64,000 nucleotides of DNA from Nilaparvata lugens (Eukaryota > Arthropoda > Insecta > Hemiptera > Delphacidae), in the NCBI RefSeq assembly GCF_014356525.2, contig NC_052505.1, positions 49,215,994-49,279,993 of the forward strand, given 5' to 3'. A program made the translations under genes and the position numbers. The notes under the pieces were generated by a model. The model saw only the letters and a program-made list of their open reading frames with translations. It was not told where the DNA came from and did no database searches. Numbering within the stretch: the stretch's first letter is position 1; each line of letters starts with the position of its first letter. Shown here piece by piece: positions 13,094 to 25,199 of this stretch.

Positions 13094-14430
13094 GTAAGAT
13101 ACTAAAATGATAACAATGTGCACGAGTAACAAGTAGGAAGTATTAAAGGCCCTAGTAGTATTAACCCTACTAATATTACAAAATAATTACATTATTAATA
13201 ACTAAGCAATACAACAAAGATGCTATTATACTATTAACATAGTATATGTTATACTATGAGATGATGCCCACAGCGTGACTATTGTGACAGATAACTGAGC
13301 AATTGTTAATTTGATTCGTGATAAAAGCAAATATTAATTAAACATGGAGCTATTATCCATACATCAGTACCATTTGAATGTACAAAACGGAAGTTGGATA
13401 TGAATAGCAATACAGAATTCAAAGTGAGAAGCATTGAAGATTCATTGATTGAGATGGTGAGCTGCTTGATAATCAGCTAAAACTACTCAAATAATCGGAA
13501 AAGACGAATTTCACTTTTTGATAGTGAAAGTTGAAGAAGAATGCCCACAATGTGGATCAGGAAGTGACAATCGAACACCAACTTGTTTGAGCTCCAAAAA
13601 TAGAAACATTCTGGTGTCACCATCGTAATTAGTAGTCACATTTTTTAATAACTCAAAAATGTACTAATCCTAATATAACTTGCTCGAACGAGGAACTGAA
13701 TGAGAAATGCGGCCACACTGAATATATCATGAGTATTACGTAGTTTCTTATTTTAGTTCACAAATATGTAATTTACTACATGAGCCAACACGCGACTATG
13801 CATAACTGACTATTACATGCTTGCACTTGTTTGTTAAGAATATATCTCAATATGGATTGTCGAAATGTTTATACATACTATATAGTTTCTATATATATAT
13901 ATAAATGTCTACATTGTATACAAATGTCTAAATGTATACATATAAATGTCAATACATACTATAGATTATTTTGTAGAATTAAGGTATATTAAATGACAGT
14001 ATTCTTCAATTTCATTTTGAACAATTTCAGTAAGTAGATGATGGGTTTCTAGGAGTGACGGTGATAATCACTTTAAAAACTCAGCATCTTCAGTAGCCAG
14101 ACCAAACTAATGAAGAAACCAGCGATTCGAGTACAATCTCGATGACTATTAGTTTATTTCTGTCAAACTATCCATACAAAAATCATTCATGGAAGCATAT
14201 GTACAGCTAAAGACCACTCATTTTTCCATGCTCAAGTGTAATATAAAAAAGGTATAAATAGCCAACGTTATCATGTTATTATATTAGTGAAATTTTATGG
14301 ATTATATCAGTGAAAGTCCGCAAATGATAAATGTAGAACATTTGAATTTCAAAGTTCTCAATCTGCTTATAGCTAAGAGATGATCATGAAATGATCCTGA
14401 AAGAATTTATCTCCAACCTACTAGTAGTTT
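13094..14430. other. AT-rich noncoding DNA with TA-rich simple sequence
   Basis: No gene was recognised. Around 13870-13970 there is a TA-rich low-complexity tract in which AAATGTCTA-like and GTATACA-like words recur several times. Confidence 0.45.
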
Positions 14431-14499
14431 CTTTTCTTCAAAGATATGAGATAGCTACCAACAGAATATACAAAACTAGTGCAAATGAAGTGAAAAAAA

Positions 14500-14950
14500 A
14501 CATTCTCGATGAAGGCCTATTACCTTTCCACGAGTTCATGTGAACATGTGAAGAAGAAGAAGAAGAAGCATGAGGTGAGGAAGCAATGGCCGCATCTGAA
14601 TCACGACTCTGAGCCCGGAACAAGAGGAGCGCGCAAATGTGCATTTCTCCCGCTTTTTCCACTCATCCAGACGGGATTCTTGAAGGGGCAAAGAAAAACA
14701 ACATGACCTTGAACTAGGGATTAACCTTGGCCCGGGGCCAGTGACCTCTCAATCCTAAGCGCGAGCTTACAGATGAAGAATCGAAACCGGTCCGTGCGTG
14801 CATGTGTGTGAGTATGTGTATCTTCTATATCTGAAATACCTTTCGATGCACTGCATGCGGACATCACATGATTTTTCTTTCGGCCCAACCCTGCGCATGC
14901 GCCGATACCGTAATAAATGCAGCTTTCATTTCTTTCCGGCAGATCAAGTA
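14500..14950. promoter_or_regulatory. GC-rich patch with NRF1-like palindrome, possible promoter or 5' exon
   Basis: This patch has raised GC and contains a GAA trinucleotide run at 14550-14568. It also contains TGCGCATGCGC at 14892-14902, which matches the NRF1/Ewg core palindrome (consensus YGCGCAYGCGCR) at 11 of 12 positions. A 74-codon minus frame (14438-14662) has a serine run that comes only from the GAA repeat, so I do not call it a protein. NRF1 sites are typical of CpG-type promoters, so a start site nearby is possible but unproven. Confidence 0.35.
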
Positions 14951-15965
14951 GTACAATTTATTTTTTGCTGCTCTTCTGAGGCCTCTTAGGATTGGAGGAT
15001 ACCTTTTTAGAATACCATTGGTGTATATCGATATTATATTGTAGTGTGACTACTACGTGTAGTACTGTGTAGTAATTCATGTGGGAGTAGAGCTACAATG
15101 TTTAAAAATGTGTAGAGCTGTAGAGGCTACGGGTACAGGGTTTACATGTTTACTTAAAGATAATGAACTATGTAAGACACTGATAGAATGGATTGCCAAT
15201 ATTGTCCTGTTGACTATTCAACAAATCGTCAATATTATAATACTTTGAACATGATAATATCAAATGTAAAGAAGGGATGGGTACAGTCATTGTACTATCA
15301 ATAATAAACGCGAGCAAGGGAAATAATTTGAATGTTTTCACACTCACTCATGTCTATAGGATGAGTGATAGGCTTTGGTTTTGTTATAAATTGTGATGTG
15401 ATTGTGAATTGTGTGCATCTTTAAATACTCAACAGAACAGTAATTATTGTAGAATATCTATCTAAATATTCAATTTTCTTACCATATACTTTTAAGAACG
15501 ATAAAAAATTATGTAACAAGATGAATATTATGAGGTTCTTTACTGAACCAATCGTACTGATCCACATTAGTTATTCCACAAGGATCAATGCCCTATCCTA
15601 GTCCATTGTCTGAAACAATTTCTTAGCATTTGACAGATAACTTAATCTCAGCCAATGCTCATTAATGCTGATGACTAATGCAGGTCAATTTCAGACAGCT
15701 GTCCATCAACTATTGTTTTCCTGCTAAACACAAAAAGTCATTTAACAATATTGAGAAATCCTCAGTATCAACGATTTATCATATAATCCATATTGATAGG
15801 TCTCATGCGTCAAGTAATTGACAAAAAATCAATTCGTTTTCGAAGAGATTGGATAGCAACAAAATGCATTTCTTTGTTTATTTATTCATTAATACAAAAT
15901 CACTCAAATTCATCAAACAATTATATTCTGGAATGCTGAGTTATCCTGCGATGTTTATTTTGCGT

Positions 15966-16030
15966 TTAAAACGCGAAATAATAATAACGCAAATAAATAA
16001 CGCAATTTAAAACGCAAATAATAACTACGC
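15966..16030. repeat. Short AACGCAAATAA-type repeat with palindrome
   Basis: The motif AACGCA recurs four times in about 60 bases, and GCGTTTAAAACGC forms a small palindrome at its left end. It is a local simple repeat without evident function. Confidence 0.6.
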
Positions 16031-19000
16031 TCACTTCTGTCTACATTCCAACTGAAAACTACCGGTTGAAAGGAAGAGTTTATTGAATAAATTCATTCAA
16101 AATCATACATTGGGAAAGTGGCACGCGTTACTATCGATTTCTGTTGAGCTTTTCAAACCAGAAATCAGTCATACATCTTGTGCGAAGAAAAGATGTTTCA
16201 CTTGCCAACTTGTTAACCCAACCTGAACAGTCCTCTTTCAAAATTCAGGAAGTAGAAGATCAGGACATACTAGCCTACTTTCTACAAATCGATTATAACA
16301 AGAATGCAATATTTTCAGCAAAATAACACTGTTATTATTCAAAACAGGAGAAATGATACCATGAAGACGAACAGAACTTTCTACTTTAAAATAACGAGAT
16401 TATTAATGACCAAAACAGTTTTTATCATGGATGATTGAAACTATACATGTACATATTATGAAAAACATGCAACTAATTAAACGCTCTGCCAGTCAGGAAT
16501 TCAATATTAGTAAACTCAACTGTTTCTATACCATTGATACTCGTTATCCCAAAAAAATGTTTAATTGTTATCTCTCTTCAATACTTCACGTTTGTTTATT
16601 GTTTTATCAAAGAGTGGAAGTTCTTACAAGTGAAATAAATTTCCATTAAATTATTATCACGCATTCAAACAAAATAATATATATTTTCAGATGAATTTAT
16701 TCACTAGAATTTAGTGACTAAATGATTGAATGAGTAGAATTATAGTAGTTGTTGTAGAATACACAATTTGATTGATTGAATTGGATGATGACAATGTTTC
16801 TACTGATATTTGACCTATTTTGTGGTGACATTTGATACAACAATGTTCAACCAGCTCATTATAGATCCAATGATTATAAAATAAATAATTGATGGACAGT
16901 CTAGAGTTTGTTCTGTTCCTAGGTGACCATTTAAAATTTGGCACATAAGAAATTATCGTAAGCAATGATTATCATACTAATAAAAATATATATTTTGAAT
17001 AAATTATCTTGAAACAACATATCTTGGAATTCTAAGAAGCTAATGCAATTAAGAATCAAGCAACGGGTTTCAACAAGTGAATACAACAACAGGAACTCGA
17101 AACTGTTCAACCACACCTTACAAAATAGATTCGCGAATCCAAGGCTGCACTATGGTAAGTAGACCCGTTTCGCACTGAATATCTTCATAATTCTCTGGTG
17201 ATCTGCCAAATCGTAATTTGCCTATTGATTTTGCGGGAATACCGTTAGGTGCGATGAACGGTAGACATAGCAACTGCTACCAAAAAAATCATCAACAAAC
17301 CTTGATTTATCAATCAAACAATCAATTTTGCAAAAACTACCTCAACAGGGAAGAGAGATGATTTGAATTTATATCAATATAAAGGAAGTCAGATAGAATA
17401 GTTTAGTGTGCCTCCACGGTTCTAGCTTTAATTACTACTGTAGAAACGGCACGCATAAATTTTAACTGTCAATATTTCTAATCACGTTATTCAATAATAA
17501 TTAATAAAAATTCTGGGACACGACTGAATTTTACCAATTATATATAACAAAGAACGAAGTAGTAAACAAATTTGAGTGCCAATGTCACACCTAAATCTTT
17601 ATCATATTTATGATAAATTTAAATTATAAATTTTATTTCAACGGAATCGTAGGAAAAATTGATTGAACAAAAATAGGCAAAGATGGATAGTTTTTTATCC
17701 GTATTAGTCTATGTAGATTTTTCAAGGATAATAAATATCAGCAAGGCACTATAAAACTGGCAAGAACGGATTTTCCCCAAACCAGAGGCCTTTTTTGGTG
17801 CCATAAGAATAATTTTGTACAATTTATTGGTGTCTCGGGCCTTATCGGAATATAAAACTAAAATTCATAGAATAATCTTGATTTTTTCATGTGAAATTAG
17901 GTTCAAATTTGTCCAACCCAGTCAATATCATCTGCACTCTGCACCATAAAATGATCCAGTGGTGTCCTCACATGCAGAAAATCCTAATCACACATATGAG
18001 ATGAGAGCAGTGCTCTTGGTTCTTATGTTGTTGCATGAATGATATCAGCTTGAGGACACGTCTAGCTGAAAGGCAGTGATGTACTTCAAACTACCGAACT
18101 ATAATCCCATTATCATTCATTCTTCTCAATACACATGCACATATCACATTCATCAAATACCCGACATGATAATGAAACCATCGAAACTTACACCTCATGG
18201 TTAACAATTTACAAGGCAAGGTTTTCCTTGTTTAAAGTCCACAATATTTTGGTAACAAACTAATCAAATACGATACGTGAATAAGAATAGGAAACATGAA
18301 ATAATTTCTTGGACTTGAAGACACTTGAAAAATAATTGTAATCAACTTTCATTTTAAAGACAAATTGAAAAACAACCGGCATATTCATATTCCATGCGAA
18401 TTTATCTTCAAGATTTCAGTTAATTTTGTTTTTCAGATCCAGTGAAGACGTTTAGGCTTTGTGGTTTCAACTCTATTAGCATGAGTTCTAGAAGTGCGAT
18501 AGTAGTGAATTGTGGAAAATTCGTTATTGAATCTATTTTTCAGTAAGAGGAAAGTATGAGCTGGAATACTATCAAGGCCAGTCAAGGTTACTTCCTTCAA
18601 ATCCTCAGTCACGGATTGCATCGGTTAGAAAATTATGACGTAGATTTTTCATGATGAATGCGTCATTATCATAGAATGTTCTAGCAGTGACGTATCCTAC
18701 ACAGTTCATTCATAAGTTTATAACGTAATGGACCTATTTAGTTCAAACAATTATCTCTCTATTGAAGATGACAGGTTGAGGTGATTATGGAGGCAGTGAA
18801 ATGTAAAAGAATGTTCAGAATTTCAGTTTCCTTGTAGTTGTAGACAAAATTAGGATCTTCGTTCAACCAAAACACAAAAAAATGGTATTGAAATTGATTA
18901 GTATTCTATATTCCTATTTTCGTGAAAAAAGGAATGATTTCACGTCATTTTTAAAATTCTCCTGAGCTTCAGAAATCTTGACTAATTGTAATTGCAGAAT

Positions 19001-22000
19001 GAGTCGAAAGAAGGAGTCGAATTGCTGGAGCAGGTACTTGATCGTCAGCGAGTTTGGATTAATGCTTGAACATATTTGTAAAGTTTACGATAAATTGTAA
19101 AATGTCTATTAATCTGGAGATTCTCTTGTAGAATAGCCTACAGTGATGATGATAGTAGAGTCATTCTGTGTAATACAAAATCTGAATTGGAATTTCATTG
19201 ATAGGCCTACTCACCAATAGCTTCATAGCAGGCTTTCTCCACTCAGAATATTATTTTAGGTTTCTCATTAACAAGCCAAAATCATCATATATTCTCATAT
19301 ATTCACTCAAAATTATTTCTACCATCCGATGTAAAGTTATGTAATATGATGTAAATATGATTCAAATGTAATATTTTCCGCTAATTCCGACAAATAAATA
19401 CATAAATTGGTTATGTGCACCTAATTACCTTACAATTACATAAAGACAGCAACAGATATGACTGATTTAATAGAGGGAAACGGTATTTGTAATTTTTATT
19501 AGGCTATTTAAAGCGTACCGTACATTAATGTTGTTATTAATCAATCACAGCATCTTTTAACAGCAATACATGCTATAAAAAACTTTTCACACTATTTGCT
19601 GCAATCACCTCTGTCACATGGGTGGAAAAAATGTGTACATGTCTTCCTTTCACTACAAACAATATTTCATGAGGTTGGATGGCGAGACGAGGTTTCTTGG
19701 AAACAAGATGTAGTCGAGTGACGCAAGCCATTGGTTCGGCTCCCAACTACACAATTTATCTACCTCTTCATTCTTCACCAGCTCGGGCAAATCCCACAGC
19801 TGATCCTAAGAAAAGTTGGTACCAAGAACAAGAAGACAGGTTCTTGACGCCAACTTCCATGATGTAATCGGCTAACTCCAACACCGAAAATAGAATCCTA
19901 TAAGCTTTTTATTAAGCACTGGAATGCGATTTCAAATTACAGGTGTTTAAAAGGTCAACAAGGAAAATGACCTTCCAGAAGCTCAGCTAGAAATTCGATG
20001 GAGAATAAACGCTGACACTTCTGCAGATTTATCATGTTGGAAAGGAGACAATTTCACTGCTTACCGCCAAAATAATTTGGGAAGATTCCACAATGATTGG
20101 AATCGCACAAAAACTCATCATGGATTGAGATTATGATATTCCATATACTATACTCAGAGTATGGAATGTAATTAATTCTATACTCTCACATTTACATTCT
20201 ATACTAGACCAATATTTTATGAAGTTGCCATAATAAAATTGGCAAAAAATAAAAATTAGGTAATTTCATTCAGCACCCAGCTTTTTTTCAGCAAGAAGTT
20301 ATAACCAGGCGATTCGAAAAGCAATTCCTCGAAAATATCGCAACTGGACTAGGATTCTCCCAGCAGTAACATGTAATCGGAAATTGAAGTAAATTGACAA
20401 TGAGAATAAATTAATACCCATAATAACACAGGAAATAATAACATGATTACACTAATTTTCGTCTGATTCATTGTTGTTAGAATAGGATGGAAAAGACCAG
20501 CAGTGCTACATTTTTTTAGAGTTGTGTTTGTGAGGTTCAGTTCAGCAGCTTCTTCAGTAAACAAACAAAATAACACGGTTTTGAGAAGAATATCGTTGTA
20601 ATGGCATCTAGCACCTAAGAGACTTGTATTCGAATTGAACGTGAGTAAGCTAGCTTATTTGCCGACACAATACCGAGAAAAGGGAGAATCACACTGTTCC
20701 ACAAAACAATGAATAATAAGAATCTATGGGGACTGTGGGCTTACTATCCTCAATCTTCACTGGGCCAAGGATGTAGCAGAGCCTATTCGTTTGTTATTTT
20801 GCAGAATTTCTCCCAGTTCATCTGGTACTGCTGGTACCTGGGACTTTCCCAAAACCAATTTCTATAGAATGCGTAGTTCCGATGATATGGAATCTGTACG
20901 GAACAAGGATAACTGGCCATATTTTGCATGCTCATGTCAAGATATAAGTAGACGTAAGCTAATGATTCAGAGTATGATGTCATTGCTCATAAAGAGACTA
21001 TATGATAATTAAATATTCTAAGATTAGAGGTCGAATATAGATTTTATATTAAAAAATACAGAATCACAGGAATCAATGAGCTATGAGAAATTAGAGTTTT
21101 TGACAAGAATCATTATACGTAGCAAAGTGTTGATCATTCTAATAATAGAACTGTCACTCTATTGCACATAAATTGATTGTTGAAAACTAATCGAAGAGCC
21201 AATCTGCATCAACATGAGTCAAAATTGATGTTCGTTCCTCAAAACAGAACAACAAAATAGCGAAAACAAATTGTCAATAAGATAATACGACACAGTAAAT
21301 TTCAGAAAATCAAATGTGATCAAGCTTATCAGAATAACTGTCCTATCATTGAGATTAAATGAGATATTTTAATAATGAATGTATTTTCAAACAATTTTTT
21401 ATCCCTCTATGAGTGAAGCATACAAAGAAAATTCAACCATGAACACTTAATAAATTCAGTAGTTTAACAGCACAAGTCAGCCTGGAGCCTACAGGCAGTC
21501 CTATCCAGAGAGGAGACTACTATCATAGAGAAAGGATAAGCGTAAGTTTGTCTCTGCTACTATACTCCGAGCCTACAAGTCCAATGTGGATTACCAGTAA
21601 TGTGTAGTGCAATTCAGATTAATTTCCAGCACAGATTGTTTTCATATCAATTATTGAAGTAAATAATATAACAATCAAGCTAATAAATGTTAGAAAGCCG
21701 AGAATAATGTCCACCACCTTCTTCGCTTTATATGCCCATCCAGTCAACATTCCTTATAATTATAAATAGCAACGTATCCCATTCAAAATATGCTGACAGA
21801 TCGAATTGAATCTCACTTGGATATACAGGACTTTTGATATGAAGTTGAAAAAAAATGTACAAAGGAAGGGAAGCATAGCATCGCCGCTGTTATTAGCCGT
21901 AAGCTCATGTAACAATGAACGGCACTTGGCAGACAGCCACGATTAGGTGTGCAGATTGAATACATGGATGCTAACACGGTGACTTGCTACCAATATATAG

Positions 22001-23699
22001 TTAACATTAATTGAATGTGGTTGGGCACACTTTTCCCACGACAACTTTCATTGTTGGATGCCTGGCGCTGGCCAGGTTGTTGGATGGCCGGAAACCTGAA
22101 GAGCAGGCACTCAGCCAACGCCACTTCCACTCATCACTTGGCCACTATTTAGCAGCTATCATTCTGGTACTCAACGCTGACTAAACGCTTTAATAAACGT
22201 TATAAGCATAATTATTTTCACATCTGAAACTAATTTTGTTCCTCAAAAATATAATAAGTACTGAATTCTAATGACAATTATTGATGATGATGACTGTTTG
22301 ATTTTTCAGATTGGTTTCTATGATATATCTATGATTGGTGAACCAGTTTCGGTTAACATTTCTCAAACCTAGGAAACCCGCCCTTTTTTTAGTAAATTGT
22401 TGATTCCAAAACTTGTAATGTTTGATTCCTTGTACTTGTCCATCCCAAGCGAAAATTTATAAAATCCGATGAGGATGGCTTCATGAAGAGGAAGCCATCT
22501 GGGAACAGTTGTATCTGACTTTGATAATCTGGTTCCTGGAGCACAGGAGTGAACATTCAAGAGGAATATTGTCAGTGTAAATGGTATGCAGTCATCCTAT
22601 GCATTCAATGGAACAAAACCGTAAAACAACTTATTATGATTATGTGATCTTGAAAACTGTGTTGAACTGTATTTGTTGAGGATGTTCCATATTTTCCTTA
22701 TAATTACAGTTGTAAAGTTTAATAAAAATGATTGGATAGCTGAAAATTAATTTTCCATGGAACAGAAAAATACCGACAGATAGTAAGTTATGAAGCTGTT
22801 GAATTCTGTAGGACAGTAGAAACAGCATCGGAATGCACTTCATTTACATACACAAGGTCTTTAAAAACGAATAGAAATTAAGGTAATAAATTAACTTGGC
22901 TAGTAAGTTTGTGGTGCAGTCATTTATATGCAGAGTGTAGTGGACTCGGCTACAATAATCTAGAATAGTTCAATCAGTTTGCAAAGTGCATTGTACACTT
23001 GCAAGATTTCTAGAATATTATAGTTCTACAATAACGGCTATTCTTGACTTGACAAAACTTGACATGTCTTTATATTATGCAAATTAAAAGACACAAATAG
23101 ATTTTTACGCCACAATAATTTATGACTGTAACTTTTTAAATGTAGTCACTTGACGACAATGGAAAAATTTCACACAATAATAATATTGACAGACCAGTCT
23201 TTTCCTCAGAGGAAACAAAACAATAGTATTCAAAGTTCACGGATTGAGTTGATAGTTTTCAAAAACTTTTGTAACGACATTGTAAATAATTTAACCATGA
23301 TAAGAGCCCAATAATATATTTTTTACAATGATGTTGGGGATTCTCCAGCAGTAATTACGGCGTGAAAGTAGTGCTGTAAAATGTATTGTTTGATTAAGAT
23401 AGTGCTGCATGATCAGATTCAAATCAAAAACAAGCTCAATAACATTTCAAACATTGTTTCAGTATGACTCATCATTACGGCCATTTATATAGATAGTCGA
23501 AACAATTTAGATATACAATGAGCACATAAATGGAGCTATACCCTTCGGCAGTCCCACTTTTACAGCCGATCTAACTTTTACCAACATGGATTTGATTATA
23601 CACAATACTGCAACAGTAATATTCACTCATTGCAAGAAAGTGGATTTCATACTTTCCAAATGATTATAGTGACAACATTGGAAGATTCAAACTATGCAA

Positions 23700-23835
23700 T
23701 CGAAACAATTTCGACTTAAACCCAGTAAACAAGTCGTGAATAGTGGAAGAGCATGAATGCAAAAACAATTCCTTCGAGTAATCCACAAGAATCTAGTCAA
23801 CAAGTCATGAATAGTGGGAGAACATAAATGTGAAC
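23700..23835. repeat. Diverged 71-bp tandem duplication
   Basis: AACAAGTCGTGAATAGTGG at 23728 recurs as AACAAGTCATGAATAGTGGG at 23799, a 71-bp period. The copies have drifted by substitutions and small gaps. No function is suggested. Confidence 0.65.
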
Positions 23836-24472
23836 GTTTAATGAAACCATAACATTCATGGTTAAGTATACATGAAGATGAACAGTTATTGAAAGCAAAA
23901 GAAGAAAACATTCTAGATCATAACACCAAGAGATATTTGATTAATGTTATGATATTTGTAACGTTTCATGAAGTAGAATTATGTAATTTGTCATTTTCAT
24001 GAGGGAGTTATTAATTTCTTGAAATATAAAACATTTTAAAGGAAATGTTTACTGGTAGGCCTATACTAGAAAATAAGAAGAGCCAGAGTGTTCGCTATGA
24101 TTTTCCCAATATACGGAATTAATTACATATTTGTCATTCTCCTAGAGCCTAGTTTTTATTTCCATAGTAGAAATGAAGCAAATGATGAATTGTGATAAAC
24201 AGTTCATAGAGGGGAAAAAGTGTCACTTGAAGCAAATATTGTACTGAATATCAGTTTCAAAAATAGATCTGGATATCTTTCCACCTGGACAACACTTTAC
24301 ATTAATATAATTATGAAACAATATTTAGCAGATCATAGCGAACACACTGATGCTCCTAAATTTCTAGTAGGCTATACCAGTAAACATTTTATTTACAATG
24401 TTTTATAACTCAATTGGTAATATTTTGCAATGTATGGTTATATTTAGAGATTAAGTATATAAGATAACTCAC

Positions 24473-25026
24473 GATTGATAATCGAAAACACAATAGGACG
24501 AGGAGCCGGTGCTCAGTTTTCGTGTGTTCCTGGCCCAGGCCTCACGCAGCCTCTGCATACGTTTCTCCTGACTCTTGGAGCACCAATGTCTTTGAGGGGC
24601 GGCACTGCTTGCTTCACTACTAGCGCTGCTGCCGCCTCCATCACAAGTCGCCGCCTCCACTGACGAAGCACTACTGTTATCAACATCACTAGTTTCACTG
24701 TCTTCATTACTAATATTATTTAAATTAACTTGTTCTGAGTTATTATTGTTTATTAAATTAGCTTGTTCTGAGTTATTATTGTTTAGACCGTTTATTTGTA
24801 TACTAAAACTAGCACTAGTTGGTTGGTTGGTGTCGGAGTCGGAGGTCCGACACGGCTCGCGGGGCGGATGCGGCGATAGCACCAGTCGATGGCTGACCGC
24901 TAGTCGTATAAACTCGGAGACGGCCTCAAGGTGTGGCCGGGTGACCGCACCTGACAGGCGAATTGCGTCGAGCCGCAGCGGCACACAGCGACCCTCGTCG
25001 CCAACGCACCACACCACTGCTCCCAT
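24473..25026 (-). CDS. First coding exon of an unidentified protein (partial gene)
   Basis: This is the best-supported coding segment in the window. The exon is much more GC-rich than its surroundings. It opens with an ATG at 25026-25024 in a good context (G at -3, G at +4), and there is an in-frame TAG nine codons upstream (25053-25051). It runs about 185 codons to a canonical donor, GTGAGT, whose GT lies at 24472-24471. The split codon gives a phase-2 intron. The first ~60 residues look structured (MGAVVWCVGDEGRCVPLR, then a hydrophobic and charged stretch). Residues ~60-145 are low complexity: Asn-rich, with an 11-residue repeat NNNNSEQxNLx, then acidic and Ser/Ala/Gly-rich. The last ~40 residues are basic, with KSQEKRMQRLREAWARNTRK. 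There is no signal peptide or membrane segment. The family was not recognised. Later exons should lie at lower coordinates but were not found. Confidence 0.75.
24729..24785 (-). repeat. 33-bp in-frame tandem repeat inside the coding exon
   Basis: CTTGTTCTGAGTTATTATTG occurs at 24729 and again at 24762, a 33-bp period that keeps the frame. It encodes two copies of an 11-residue Asn-rich unit. In-frame length change in a disordered linker is typical of regulatory or signalling proteins in insects. Confidence 0.85.
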
Positions 25027-25053
25027 CGCATACCGTCCGTCTACTCGCTGCTA

Positions 25054-25180
25054 TATCACACAACTCACTACTTGGCTGCTGCTGCTGCTGCTTCGGCCAA
25101 CTGGCTTTGTGCTGCGCTCACGGGAGGGGCCGGCCACCCCACTCCAATCCGCTACAACATCTCTTCCTTGCTCGTGCCTT
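25054..25180 (-). promoter_or_regulatory. Probable 5' untranslated region and promoter-proximal sequence of the exon
   Basis: GC-rich sequence continues upstream of the minus-strand start codon to about 25180 and then drops to AT-rich background. It includes a CAG run (CTG on +, about 25078-25092) just above the in-frame stop. I see no TATA box at a fitting distance, so the promoter, if it lies here, is probably TATA-less. Confidence 0.4.
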
Positions 25181-25199
25181 CTGCAGTGCAACCAATGCA

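Larger units (their letters stand above)
14990..24468. other. AT-rich noncoding DNA, probably partly the first intron of the 24.5-25.0 kb gene
   Basis: No coding exon could be supported over these 9.5 kb. The minus-strand gene whose first coding exon ends at 24473 must continue towards lower coordinates, so at least the right part should be intron. Small items seen: AACGCA-rich repeats at 15966-16030; a GTAAGT donor match at 17155-17160 (+); a less AT-rich patch at 20780-20985 with 66- and 73-codon frames of no known family; a GC-rich patch near 22020-22140; TAGGCCTA at 19202-19209 and 24056-24063. Confidence 0.4.

Noticed and set aside
14438..14662. A 74-codon minus frame ending in a hydrophobic stretch, like a small membrane protein
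   Set aside because: The serine run derives from a GAA microsatellite and the hydrophobic end from AT-rich codons. There are no supporting signals.
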